From the NCBI GenBank assembly GCA_032718475.1, contig JAUCBJ010000954.1, forward strand, positions 1-24,872: a DNA stretch of 24,872 nucleotides, given 5' to 3'. Below are positions 9,746 through 20,133 of this stretch, in pieces. A model generated the notes under the pieces. The model had not been told where the DNA came from, ran no database searches, and was given only the letters and a program-made list of their open reading frames with translations. Numbering within the stretch: the stretch's first letter is position 1; every line of letters starts with the position of its first letter. The DNA comes from Nemertoderma westbladi. Its lineage: Eukaryota; Xenacoelomorpha; Nemertodermatida; Nemertodermatidae. A program made the position numbers and the translations under genes.

Positions 9746-10830
9746 TCAGCCTAAATAATCGACGTAGTGGGTGGCGTCGATCTGTGCTCTCGGGCCGAGG
9801 CCCAAGCAGAACCGAACGCACTTATGCTGAAGGGCCTCGAGCTGTTGGCGAAGTCTGACCGAGATAGTGAAGAACCATGTAGAGGCCGCATAGTCAAGAT
9901 GTGGTTGGATAAGAGAGTTACAGAGCATTCTACACGGGGGATTGGTCGAGTATGGACCCATTTGCGATGTAGAAACTTTAGTCTGGTGTTTCCAGTGCTT
10001 TGTTGCCTTGTGCCAGTGCTGATTTGTTTTCAGTGCACAATTGAAAAACCCAGTCCATAGTATTACTCAGTGATATAGATATACTTTTTGAACAAGTATC
10101 ACTCTGTCACTGTAGGCTAAGGCTGTGTCATTGGCAAAAATGGGTGCTAATGTTTCGTCTTCAATAACCTGCGGAAAGTCATTTGTATCGCTGATGTAGA
10201 GCAGATCACCGAGAATGGAACCCTGGGGAACCCCATTGTCGTTTGGCAGGTGGCTGGAATGCGTTTCGCCTATGGAAACATATTGTTTTCGATTTGACAG
10301 ATAAGATTCAAACCAGTTGCGGGTGTTCTGTGTAGCTCCCATTGCCCCAAGCTTTTCTATGTTAGTTTGGTGATCCACACAATCAAATGCTTTACTTAAG
10401 CAAATTAGCACCATTCCAGTAAGCAGTCCTTTATCGATGGACATGCGTATATGATTGTCTAATAACAAAAGCGAAGACTCAGTTGAATATCCTTGCCAAT
10501 AAACTAGACTGTAACGAGTTTATAATGTTAATGGAAACCAAGTAATACATCCATTATAATTGGTCGTATATGATGCATACTAGAATTTTCGAAAGTATTG
10601 GTAGCAAAGAAATTGGCTGAAAGTTGCCACGAACTAGGTTGGATCCTTTTTTCTTGTAGGTTGGATTTACATGAGCGATTTTATAGATTTGTGGGAATGT
10701 CGAGGTCTCAATGGATATTACTGATATTACGGATAATTATCAATGGCGTTACTAATGAGTCCAGCCCGTCTCTAATAACTCTACCCGGGATAGAGTCAGG
10801 ACCAGTGGCTTTGTTTTAATGTCGATGTTC
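9746..10830 (-). pseudogene. Decayed LINE reverse transcriptase, CR1/L2/Jockey-like
   Basis: Pieces of a non-LTR reverse transcriptase lie in order along the minus strand but in different frames. From about 10825 comes KATGPDSIPGRVIRDGL (RT block 1), then about 10660-10560 IAHVNPTYKKKGS with GNFQPISLLPILSKIL (block 2). From about 10515 to 10067 one frame reads STESSLLLLDNHIR, LSKAFDCVDH, GVPQGSILG and FANDTALAYS. The catalytic YADD-type box has become FAND, and internal stops separate the pieces. After an apparent deletion, 9961-9746 gives LCNSLIQPHLDYAASTWF and LQHKCVRFCLGLGPRA, the typical C-terminal domain of these LINEs. No endonuclease domain or 3' end is seen. It cannot encode a working enzyme. 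Clade assignment is from motif resemblance only. Confidence 0.9.
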
Positions 10831-10966
10831 TGGAATATTTTAGTCACCTCGGATACAGTCACTGTGTGTAACATGAATGCGTTCCCAACAACCCCTTGTT
10901 TTTCGTAATATGCTATTGTTACATTGATGTTATAGCACCCTGTTGGAGTGGGAAGTTGTGAGACCA

Positions 10967-12054
10967 GGGGCGGTATTCATAAATGTGACTAACTAGAAAC
11001 TTAGTCCTAGTCACTAGCAAGTTAGTAAGTGCTTGTACTAATTCGGTATTCAGAGAAGTTGGTGCGACTTATTACTAACGTATTTAGTACTAGTTGTTGC
11101 TAAACTCGTATTCATAGAATTTAGTCTGACTTAAGTTAGTATTAGCTGTAACTTAAATTTCTAGTTACATGAAGATGTGACTAAGTTGGTAAGACCGCTT
11201 ACTTATTCTATGTTGGCCTTCATACATACAGTATGGTTATTATGTTACTGACGACTCTGTCCACATTATACTCTCTCTTATCTTGTTTTTCTAGCATTCT
11301 GTGTTCATTGCAAATGTGTTGTTGCAGAGAAACTGTCAAATGTAACGACATAAAGCTTGTTGTTTTTTAAACATATATCCGACTTAAATTTCCAAATTTC
11401 AGCTCACATTCTTGAATGGTGAGATTGCTCCCGAATGGCCCGCGTCCGTTGAAAAATGTGTTTCGCTAAAGAATTCTACCATTCGCGAACTTTCGCAAGA
11501 TGAAAAAGCGGTAGCATACCCACTTCATATTTTCCACTCTATTACCGAATGTAAATAATGGTATTCGATAATATGGTAGCCAATTGATTTATCGCCTTAC
11601 TACCTGACTAAAAATAATAATTTTTCACTATAATTTTAACAGGAAATCACTAAAATATTCAGTTTCCACTAAAATCTATTAATTATAAATTGTTGCTAAA
11701 ATGTGGGAAAGGGCATGTTACAGTGCCACTAATAATGAAGGGATTTTATTACAACAGGCTGTAACAGATTTATTTTTGATGAAAATATATTTTGTGATAA
11801 TTAAATTGAGTGGAGGAAATATATATTTGATAACGAAAACAATTTACTGGAAAACAGGAATTGTTTTAGTGTCCAATACAATTAATGGGTTTAATGTAGG
11901 CTATCAATACTAGTAAAACAGTAAACATAGAGACATGCAGGGCATAGCTACCGTCCTTAAAGTTGAAACTGAAAGCTTTTCGATAAACATAAGTTCAAGT
12001 ACCGGCACTGCTACTAATAGGCTAGAACTAAGTTTAGTAACAGTTTATGAATAC
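10967..12054. mobile_element. Non-autonomous DNA element with about 35-bp inverted ends
   Basis: The left end reads GGGGCGGTATTCATAAA (10967-10983). The right end, ending at 12054, is TTTATGAATAC, the complement of 10973-10983. Similarity extends inward with one gap: both ends carry ACTAA, AACTTAGT and CTAG in the same inverted order. The left side has further diverged GTATTCA motifs near 11045 and 11109, and CTCTTACTAAA motifs lie just beyond the right end (12095-12165). The terminal GGGGC is not conserved on the right, and no target duplication was found, so the superfamily is open. The 70-codon frame at 11701-11913 inside it resembles nothing known. Confidence 0.65.
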
Positions 12055-12507
12055 TTTTTTTTAAGGGCTAGTTGAAACTAAGTTAAGTCAATGCTCTTAC
12101 TAAAATCAGTTGTTTTTAGTAACAGATAGCTCTTACTAAACATAGTTGCAGCTCTTACTAAAAGCCAGAAAGCTGTCACTAAGTACAGTACTTTTTACAA
12201 ATTCCATATCATTTTACCAACTTGTCTCAAGCTGTTCCAAGAGGTTTCCACTGGCCAAGAGCCACCAAGAGGTTACAATTTCCTCAAAGAGAGACCAATA
12301 ACCCTCAAGAGTGACCAACATAGTTTTACCTTCAATTCAAATCAGGAATGCCGAACTTTTTAGAAGGATGATTCCTTCTTCTTGATTGGGCATTTAGATT
12401 AAATTAATACACAACATTTTTTTACCACACATTTACTGCTATATCAATATCGTCCCATATTGTTTGTGTGTAATAAACTCTCTCACAGAGATATTTACTT
12501 ATTTTTA
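12055..12507. other. Stretch between two element clusters; no gene seen
   Basis: It begins with CTCTTACTAAA repeats that may still belong to the preceding element. Next come CAAGAG/CCAAGAGG-type imperfect repeats (12225-12320) and AT-rich DNA up to the first rolling-circle-like copy. Confidence 0.55.
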
Positions 12508-14372
12508 CTAGAAAGGCATTTCCTAAAGGAAATGCAACCACGAAGCTAAGGAAAATTCAACACTCTTTGACTTTACAGAGTTAAGAGGCATATGCCTTAA
12601 AAACTCATTACCATGGCAACCGGAGTTTTCTAGAACTGCTGAGGTTTACATTAAGATCCAATTTGTGGTTCCAGGGGACACATACTTCAATTCAGTTTCA
12701 TTGAGTAGTTAATGTGCAAAACTAAGGATTTAATTGTTAAAACGTCTGTTTGTAGTGGTTGTCATGGAAACTGAAAAATGAAACAATTTAAATTGGATGC
12801 TGAATTAGTGATATAGTGGGGGTAGGGATTAGTCCCAAGTCGTAATACCTTAAAGTTAAGCTTAAAATAACCATTTTATAAATTTGAACATCTATTTAGC
12901 ATGGTTGCCCTGGTAACTGGATTTTATAATTAACCTCAATCAGCTCGACTATTGTCCTTATCATTGAGTTGAGAAACCCCAAGTTTATATCTATTGTGGT
13001 TATTCTATAAATAGGAGTTATGAATATAGACTTGAATGATATAATCTGTAATAAACTCCAGTTACCACGGTAACTAGATATTTCTGGAATGTTTATTAGT
13101 TTCACTAAAAGTTCCAACTAGTGGTCTAGTTAACACATAACCAGTTTCGTAAAGTTTTATCGCGAAGTCTATGTCCAAATGAGTAATTTTTGTATAAAAA
13201 CATCTGTTTTCAGCGGTTGTCATGGTAACTGCAAAATTTACTTCTGTTACCTGGGATCATGGATCCGGAAGTCAGGTGAGGACCTTCGAATACGTAAGGG
13301 AAAGGCATGGGCAGCCTTGAATAGGCTTTCCAGGATTTGGAAGTCACCGAGAATTAATCGGAAACTTAAGGTCCGATTATTTAGAGCAGCAGTAGTTCCA
13401 GTACTCCTCTATGGGAGTCCATGCTGGGCTCTAACTGCTGAGGACACCAAATCTCTGGATGGCACATTCACAAGAATGCTACGCCGGGTTCATTGTGTCA
13501 AGTACAATGCACACATCTCCAACCAGACACTATATAACATTGGAGGTGTCTCATTGGTTCCCCCAAGCTTGACACTAGAACAAAACCGCCTCCGCTTTGC
13601 AGGACATTGCTTTCGCCGTGAGGACCAGCCAGTGCATAATCTTGTACTTTGGCAGCCTCATGGAGTGAATAAGCATGGTGGACAGCCCATGACTTTCTTG
13701 AGACGCATCTTAAAGGACACTGGCCTTAAAGATGCGGATGATCTAGCAAATGTCATGGGTGATAGGGAGTTGTGGCGGTGCAATTTTGTTGACAAGCCGG
13801 CACAGCATTCTTAAAAATGCAGCTGCAATGCAGCATGCCGATCCTAGTAGTCCTAGCAAAATAGAACAATGAAATTTGGACGCAGAATTAGTTATATAGT
13901 GGGGGTAGGGGTTGGTCCCAAGTCATAACATCTTGTCCTTAGGCTTCAAATTAACATTTTATAAATGTTAAACTGTTTAGCCTGGTTGACAAGGTAACTG
14001 GATTTTCTATTTAACCTCAGTCGGCTCAGCTATGGACCTTATAGTTGAATTAAGAAACCCCAAGTTTATATCTATTATAGTTTTCCTACAAATAGAGTTA
14101 TAAATATTGACTTGAAATACATACACTTTTTTTTAAGTCCGTTGCCATGGAAACCAGATTTTTCCTAGATATGAGACCCAACCCATAAGATGCGCCTCGA
14201 CGAGCAGTATATACATGCAAAATTTCAGGGTACTTTTAAAGGCTAGATTTGCCGGGGGTCAAAAAAAACCAAATCTGCCTCACACAAGTAAAATAGCCAA
14301 CTATGAATAGACCATCTCAGCTAAGGAAAATCTTTCTTAGCGAAAGTAGTTGATTTTCCTTAGCTTCGTGGA
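12508..14372 (+). mobile_element. Helitron2/Helentron-like non-autonomous element, copy A (interrupted by a LINE)
   Basis: The 5' end CTAGAAAGG is followed by a hairpin (GCATTTCC and GGAAATGC arms), then CCACGAAGCTAAGGAAAAT. The 3' end has a hairpin with arms CTAAGGAAAATC and GATTTTCCTTAG, then CTTCGTGGA. The inner 5' motif is the exact inverted complement of the 3' end but starts about 32 bases further in. That gives an asymmetric terminal inverted repeat, as described for Helitron2/Helentron elements. Flanks are TA on the left and T on the right, with no target duplication. The body is a tandem of ~150-bp monomers carrying seven X-box-like palindromes. Without the 625-bp LINE plus duplication it would be about 1240 bp. 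Non-coding. A TIR-type MITE is the alternative but fits the asymmetry less well. Confidence 0.78.
13238..13855 (+). mobile_element. 5'-truncated RTE-like LINE inserted in copy A
   Basis: The insert is flanked by GCAAAAT at 13231-13237 and 13856-13862, a 7-bp target duplication. Removing the insert restores the sequence seen in the other copies (ACTGCAAAATAGAACAATG). It encodes the C-terminal end of a non-LTR polyprotein downstream of the RT palm: YLGSWIRKSGEDLRIRKGKA, LKVRLFRAAVVPVLLYGS, LRFAGHCFRREDQPVHNLVLW, then a stop at 13812-13814. This pattern is typical of RTE-type LINEs found across marine invertebrates. The reading frame is intact for its length. It starts in host repeat sequence at 13179, so the first ~20 residues of that frame are not LINE. 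The 3' tail is a short CCTAGTAGT repeat, not poly-A, which also fits RTE. Confidence 0.9.
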
Positions 14373-14379
14373 TAATGTA

Positions 14380-15655
14380 CTAGAAAGGCATTTCCTAAAG
14401 GAAATGCAACCACGAAGCTAAGGAAAATTAAACAAAGGGCCACAATTTGGTTCGTTGCTTAGCCTAGCTTAGTAGCATTTGCCAATAAATAACTTATATT
14501 CCCATGGAAACTAGAGTTCTCTGGAACTGTTGGTTTTACCTTTGAAAAAAGATTCAGTAAAGATTGTGGTTCAGATAACGCATACCAAGTTTCAGAAAAT
14601 ATTGTAGTTTATGTCCAAATTACCGATTTTCTATTAAAATGTAACTGTTTGCAGTGGTTGTCATGGAAACTGAAAAATAGAACAATGTAATTCGGATGCA
14701 GAATAAGTCATATAATGGGGGTAGGTCTTGGTCCCAAGTCATAATACTATTAACTTGTGCTTCAAATTATCATTTTATAAATTTTAACATCTGTTTAGTC
14801 TTGTTGCTATGGTAACTGGATTGTGTAATTAACCTCGAATGGATTGTATTATGTATATGGACCTTATAGATGAGTTGCAAAACACCAAATTTATATATAT
14901 TACATTATTTTGCTACAAATAGAGTATTGAATTTAGACTTGAATGATATAGACTTTAATAAACTCCAGTCACCATGGTAACTAGATATTTGTGGAATGTT
15001 TTCAGTTTCACCAAAAGTCCCAACTAGTGGTCCAAATAACACATACCCAGTTTCATAAAATTTTATCATGAAGTCTATGTCCAAATGAGTAATTTTTGCA
15101 TAAAAACATCTGTTTTCAGCGGTTGTCATGGTAACTGCAAAATAAAACAATGAAATTCGGACGCAGAATAATTTATATAGTGGGGGTAGGGGTTGGTCCC
15201 AAGTCATAACACCTTAACATTAGGCTTCAAATTAACATTTTATAAATTTTAACATCTGTTTAGCCTGGTTGCCAAGGTAACTGGATTTTCTATTTAACCT
15301 CAATCAGCTCAGCAATAGACCATATAGTTGAGTTGAGAAACCCCAAGTTTATATCTATTATAGTTTTCCTACAAATAGAGTTATAATTATTGACTTGAAA
15401 TACATAGACTTTTTTTTAAGTCCATTGCCATGGAAACCAGATTTTTCCTGGATATGAGACCCAGTCCAAAAGATGCGCCTCGACGAGTAGTATATACATG
15501 CAAATTTTCAGGGTACTTTTAAAGGCTAGATTTGCCGGGGGTCAAAAAAAACCAAATCTGCCTCACACAAGTAAAATAGCCCACTATGAATAGACCATCT
15601 CAGCTAAGGAAAATCTTTCTTAGCGAAAGTAGTTGATTTTCCTTAGCTTCGTGGA
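14380..15655 (+). mobile_element. Helitron2/Helentron-like element, copy B
   Basis: Complete copy of 1276 bp with both ends as in copy A and seven X-box-like palindromes (14498 to 15437). It lies only 7 bp (14373-14379) after copy A, in the same orientation. Flanks are TA at the 5' end and T at the 3' end. Its first monomer belongs to the TTCCCATGGAAAC type shared with copies D, E and F. No coding capacity. Confidence 0.8.
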
Positions 15656-15717
15656 TTTGAAAACGTTGCCATCCCGCAGTTCCACGCTATGGTTAAAGGA
15701 CGCCATTATTCATCTTA

Positions 15718-17425
15718 CTAGAAAGGCATTTCCTTAAGGAAATGCAACCACGAAGCTAAGGAAAATTAAACACAATTGACTCATCAGTTCATTGGTTTAC
15801 CTAGTTAAAAGTCATATGTCTTAATTAAACTCCCATTACCATGGCAACTTCTGGAACTGCTCGGTTTTACATGAAGATCGAGTTTGTGGTTCCAGGTGAC
15901 ACAAATTGACTTCAAGGAAGTTTCATTGAGTAGTTGATGTCCAAAATTAAATATGTATTTTTGTTAAAACATCAGTTTGCAGTGGTTGTCTTGGAAACTG
16001 ATAAATATAACAACGTTAATTGGATGCAGAATTGATGATATAGTGGGTGTAGGGGTTGGTCCCAAGTCGTAATATCTTAATGTTATGGTTTAAATAATCA
16101 TTTTATAAATTTGAACATCTGTTTAGCCTGGTTGCCCTGGTAACTGGATTTTCTAATTAACCTCAATCAGCTCGACTATTGTCCTTATCATTGAGTTGAG
16201 AAACTTCAAGTTTCGATCTATTATGGTTGTTGTACAAATAGAGTTAAAAATAATATAGACTTTAATGTAATAGATTTTAATATACTCCAGTTACCATGGT
16301 AACTAGATATTTCTAGAAGTTTTCCGTTTTTCAAAAAGTTCCAAATAGTAGTCCAGATAACACGTACCCAGTTTCAGAGAATGTTATCGTTTAGTCTATG
16401 TACAAAATGAACAATTTTTGTGTCAAAACAGCTGTTTTCAGCGGTTGCCATGCAAACTGAAAAATGGAACTATTTAAATTGGATGCGGAATTAGTGATAT
16501 AGTGGGGGTAGGGATTGGTCCCAAGTCGTAATACCTTAAAGTTATGCTTCAAATAACCATTTTATAAATTTGAACATCTGTTTAGCATGGTTGCCCTGGT
16601 AACTGGATTTTCTAATTAACCTCAATCAGCTCGACTATTGTCCTTATCATTGAGTTGAGAAACCCCAAGTTTATATCTATTGCGGTTATTCTATAAATAG
16701 AGTTATGAATAGAGACTTGAATGATATAATCTGTAATAAACTCCAGTTACCACGGTAACTAGATATTTCTGGAATGTTTTGAGTGTCACTAAAAGTTCCA
16801 ACTAGTGGTCTAGTTAACACATAACCAGTTTCGTAAAATTTTATCTAGGTCCAAATGAGTAATTTTTGTATAAAAATATCTGTTTTCAGCGGTTGTCATG
16901 GTAACTGCAAAATAGAACGATGAAATTCGGACGCAGAATAAGTCATATAGTGGGGGTAGGGGTTGGTCCCAAGACATAACACCTTCTCCTTAGGCTTCAA
17001 ATTAACATTTTGTAAATTTTAACATCTGTCTAGCCCGGTTGCCAAGGCAACTGGATTTTCTATTGAACCTCAATCGGCTCTGCTATGGACCTTATAGTTG
17101 AGTTGAGAAACCCCAAGTTTATATCTATTATAGTTTTCCTACAAATAGAGTTATAAATATTGACTTGAAATACATAGACTTTTTTCTAAGTCCGTTGCCA
17201 TGGAAACCAGATTTTTCCTGGATATGAGACCCAGCCAAAAAGATGCGCCTCGACGAGTAGTATATAAATGCAAAATTTCAGGGTACTTTTAAAGGCTAGT
17301 TTTTTCTGGAGTCAAAAAAAAACTAATCTGCTCCATACAAGTAAAATAGCCCACTATGAATAGACCATCTCAGCTAAGGAAAATCTTTCTTAGCGAAAGT
17401 AGTTGATTTTCCTTAGCTTCGTGGA
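15718..17425 (+). mobile_element. Helitron2/Helentron-like element, copy C (expanded core)
   Basis: Complete copy of 1708 bp, same orientation, same ends. It has ten X-box-like palindromes where the other full copies have seven. The extra three monomers (about 455 bp) account for its greater length. The first monomer carries ATTACCATGGCAAC, as in copy A. It is separated from B by 62 bp (15656-15717) and from D by 139 bp (17426-17564) of non-element DNA. Confidence 0.8.
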
Positions 17426-17564
17426 TATACGTAAACGAATATGGAGCATGCATCTACTGTACATGGGAAGAAACCTCATGAAATAGTTGAAATTATAGAA
17501 ATTGAAGAGAACACCCGTGTGGGAATTCAAGGAGTCAGGCGGTTGATATTAAGAAATAAAAATA
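17426..17564. other. Spacer between copies C and D
   Basis: 139 bp not related to the repeat family. The sequence from 17441 reads openly (MEHASTVHGKKPHEIVEIIE...) up to the start of copy D. The frame is too short to identify and may be a remnant of an older element, perhaps continuous with the 62-bp spacer at 15656-15717. Confidence 0.4.
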
Positions 17565-17788
17565 CTAGAAAGGCATTTCCTAAAGGAAATGCAACCACGA
17601 AGCTAAGGAAAATTAAACAAACCGCCACACTTTGGTTCGTTGCTTAGCCTAGTTTAGTAGCATTTGACAATAAATAACTTCTACTCCCATGGAAACTAGA
17701 GTTCTATGGAACTGTTGGTTCATCCTTTGAAAAAAGATTCAGTACAGATTGTGGTTCAGATAACACATATACAAAGTTTCAGAAAATA
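17565..17788 (+). mobile_element. Helitron2/Helentron-like element, copy D, 5' fragment
   Basis: The 5' end and first monomer are intact. The sequence stops at AGAAAATA, where copy E begins. Ten more bases of D reappear at 19056-19065 (TTGTAGTTTA) between copies E and F. D was therefore split by two insertions rather than truncated; the rest should lie beyond the right edge of the window. Confidence 0.75.
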
Positions 17789-19055
17789 CTAGAAAGGCAT
17801 TTCCTAAAGGAAATGCAACCACGAAGCTAAGGAAAATTAAACAAACGGCCACAATTTGGTTCGTTGCTTAGCCTAGTTTAGTAGCATTTGCCAATAAATA
17901 ACTTCTATTCCCATGGAAACTAGAGTTCTCTGGAACTGTTGGTTTTACCTTTGAAAAAAGATTCAGTCCAGATTGTTTTTCAGATAACACATCGAGTTTC
18001 AGAAAATATTGTAGTTTATGTCCAAATTACAGATTTTCTATCAAAATGCATCTGTTTGCAGTGGTTGTCATGGAAACTGAAAAATAGAACAATGTAAATC
18101 GGATGCAGAATAAGTCATATAGTGGGGGTAGGTGTTGGTCCCAAGTCATAATACTATTAAATTGTGCTTCAAATTATCATTTTATTAATTTTAACATCTG
18201 TTTACTCTTGTTGCTATGGTAAATGGATTTTCTAATTAACTTCGAACGGCTTGTATATGGACCTTATAGATGAGTTGCAAAACCCCAAGTTTATATATAT
18301 TACAGTTTTTCTCCAAATAGAGTTATGATTATAGACTTGAATGATATATAACTTTAAAAAAACTACAGTTACCATGGTAACTAGATATTTCTGGAATGTT
18401 TTGAGTTTCACTAAAAGTTCCAACTAGTGGTCCAGATAACACATACCTAGTTTCGTAAAATTTTATCGTGAAGTCTATGTACAAATGAATAATTTTCGTA
18501 TAAAAACATCTGTTTTCAGCGGTTGTCAAGGTAACTGCAAAATAGAACAATCAAATTCGGACGCAGAATAAGTTATATAGTGGGGGTAGGGATTGGTCCC
18601 AAGTCATCACACCTTAACCTTAGGCTTCAAATTAACATTTTAAAAATTTTAACATCTGTTTAGCCCGGTTGCCAAGGTAACTGGATTTTCTATTTAACCT
18701 CAATCGGCTCTGCTATGGACCTTATAGTTGTGTTGAGAAACCCCAAGTTTATATGTATTATAGTTTTCCTACAAATAGAGTTACAAATATTGACTTGAAA
18801 TACATAGACTTTTTTCTAAGTCCGTTGCCATGGAAACCAGATTTTTCCTGGAGATGAGACCCATCCCACACGACGCGCCTTGATGAGTTGTATATACATG
18901 CAAAATTTCAGGGTACTTTTAAAGGCTAGTTTTTTCCCCTACCAAAAAAAACCAAATCTGCCCCATACAAGTAAAATAGCCCACTATGAATAGACCATCT
19001 CAGCTAAGGAAAATCTTTCTTAGCGAAAGTAGTTGATTTTCCTTAGCTTCGTGGA
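17789..19055 (+). mobile_element. Helitron2/Helentron-like element, copy E, inserted in D
   Basis: Complete copy of 1267 bp with seven X-box-like palindromes (17907 to 18837). Joining its left flank (CAGAAAATA) to its right flank (TTGTAGTTTA) recreates the uninterrupted sequence that E itself carries at about 18001-18018. This shows a clean insertion between A and T with no target duplication. That is the Helitron-type behaviour, and it fixes the element ends at CTAG and GTGGA. Confidence 0.82.
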
Positions 19056-19065
19056 TTGTAGTTTA

Positions 19066-20133
19066 CTAGAAAGGCATTTCCTAAAGGAAATGCGACCACG
19101 AAGCAACGGAAAATTAAACAAAGGTTGCTTAGCCTAGTTTAGTAGCAATTGCCAATAAATAACTTCTATTCCCATGGAAACTAGAGTTCTCTGAAACTGT
19201 TGGTTTTACTTTTGAAAAAAGATTCAGTCCAGATTGTGGTTCAGATAACACATACCAAGTTTCAGAAAATATTGTAGTTTATGTCCAACTACCGATTTTC
19301 TATCAAAATGCATCTGTTTGCAGTGGTTGTCATGGAAACTGAAAAATAGAACAATGTAATTCGGATGCAGAATAAGTCATGTAATGGGGGTACTGTAGGT
19401 CTTGGTCCCAAGTCATAATACTATTAACTTGTGTTTCAAATTATCATTTTATAAATTTTAACATCTGTTTTGTCTTATTGCTATGGTAATTGGATTGTGT
19501 AACTAAACTCGAATGGATTGTATATGGACCTTACAGATGAGTTGCAAAACCCCAAATTTATATTTATTACATTATTTTGCTACAAATAGAGTATTGAATT
19601 TAGACTTGAATGATATAGACTTTAATAAACTCCAGTTACCATGGTAACAAGATATTTCTGGAATGTTTTCAGTTTCACTAAAAGTTCCAACTAGTGGTCC
19701 AGATAACACATTCCCAGTTTCGTAAAATTTTATCGCGAAGACTATGTCCAAATGAGTAATTTTTGTATAAAAACATCTGTTTTCAGCGGTTGTCATGGTA
19801 ACTGCAAAATAGAACAATCAAATTCGGACGCAGAATAAGTTATATAGTGGGGGTAGGGGTTGGTCCCAAGTCATAATACCATAACCTTAGGCTTCAAATT
19901 AACATTTTATAAATTTTAACATCTGTTTAGCCCGGTTGCCAAGGTAACTGGATTTTCTATTTAACCTTAATCGGCTCTGCTATGGACCTTATAGTTGAGT
20001 TGAGAAACCCCAAGTTTATATCTATTATAGTTTTCCTACAAATAGAGTTATAAATATTGACTTGAAATACATAGACTTTTTTATAAGTCCGTTGCCATGG
20101 AAACCAGATTTTTCCTGGATATGAGACCCAGCC
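19066..20133 (+). mobile_element. Helitron2/Helentron-like element, copy F, 3' end missing
   Basis: Its 5' end follows ten bases of copy D, so F is a second insertion into D. All seven X-box-like palindromes are present (19168 to 20104). The similarity ends after GAGACCCAGCC. About 200 bp, including the 3' hairpin, are absent, and unrelated sequence beginning TGTAAAAGC follows. The break is best read as an insertion of the downstream element; a deletion is possible. Confidence 0.78.

Noticed and set aside
9767-10060. Plus-strand open frame of 97 codons
   Set aside because: It overlaps the LINE reverse transcriptase remnant on the opposite strand, whose motifs are recognisable.
17441-17647. 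68-codon frame in the C-D spacer
   Set aside because: The frame runs from the spacer into copy D sequence, so at least its second half is an artefact. The first 41 codons are too few to judge.
14905-19817. Recurring short minus-strand frames (14905, 18232, 18329, 19572) with similar translations
   Set aside because: They are the same segment of the repeat family read in several copies. The frames are broken by stops in other copies, and the family shows no coding constraint.
12508-20133. CRISPR-like regular array
   Set aside because: The regular ~150-bp pitch comes from diverged satellite monomers inside transposon copies in a eukaryotic genome; there are no short identical repeats with unique spacers.
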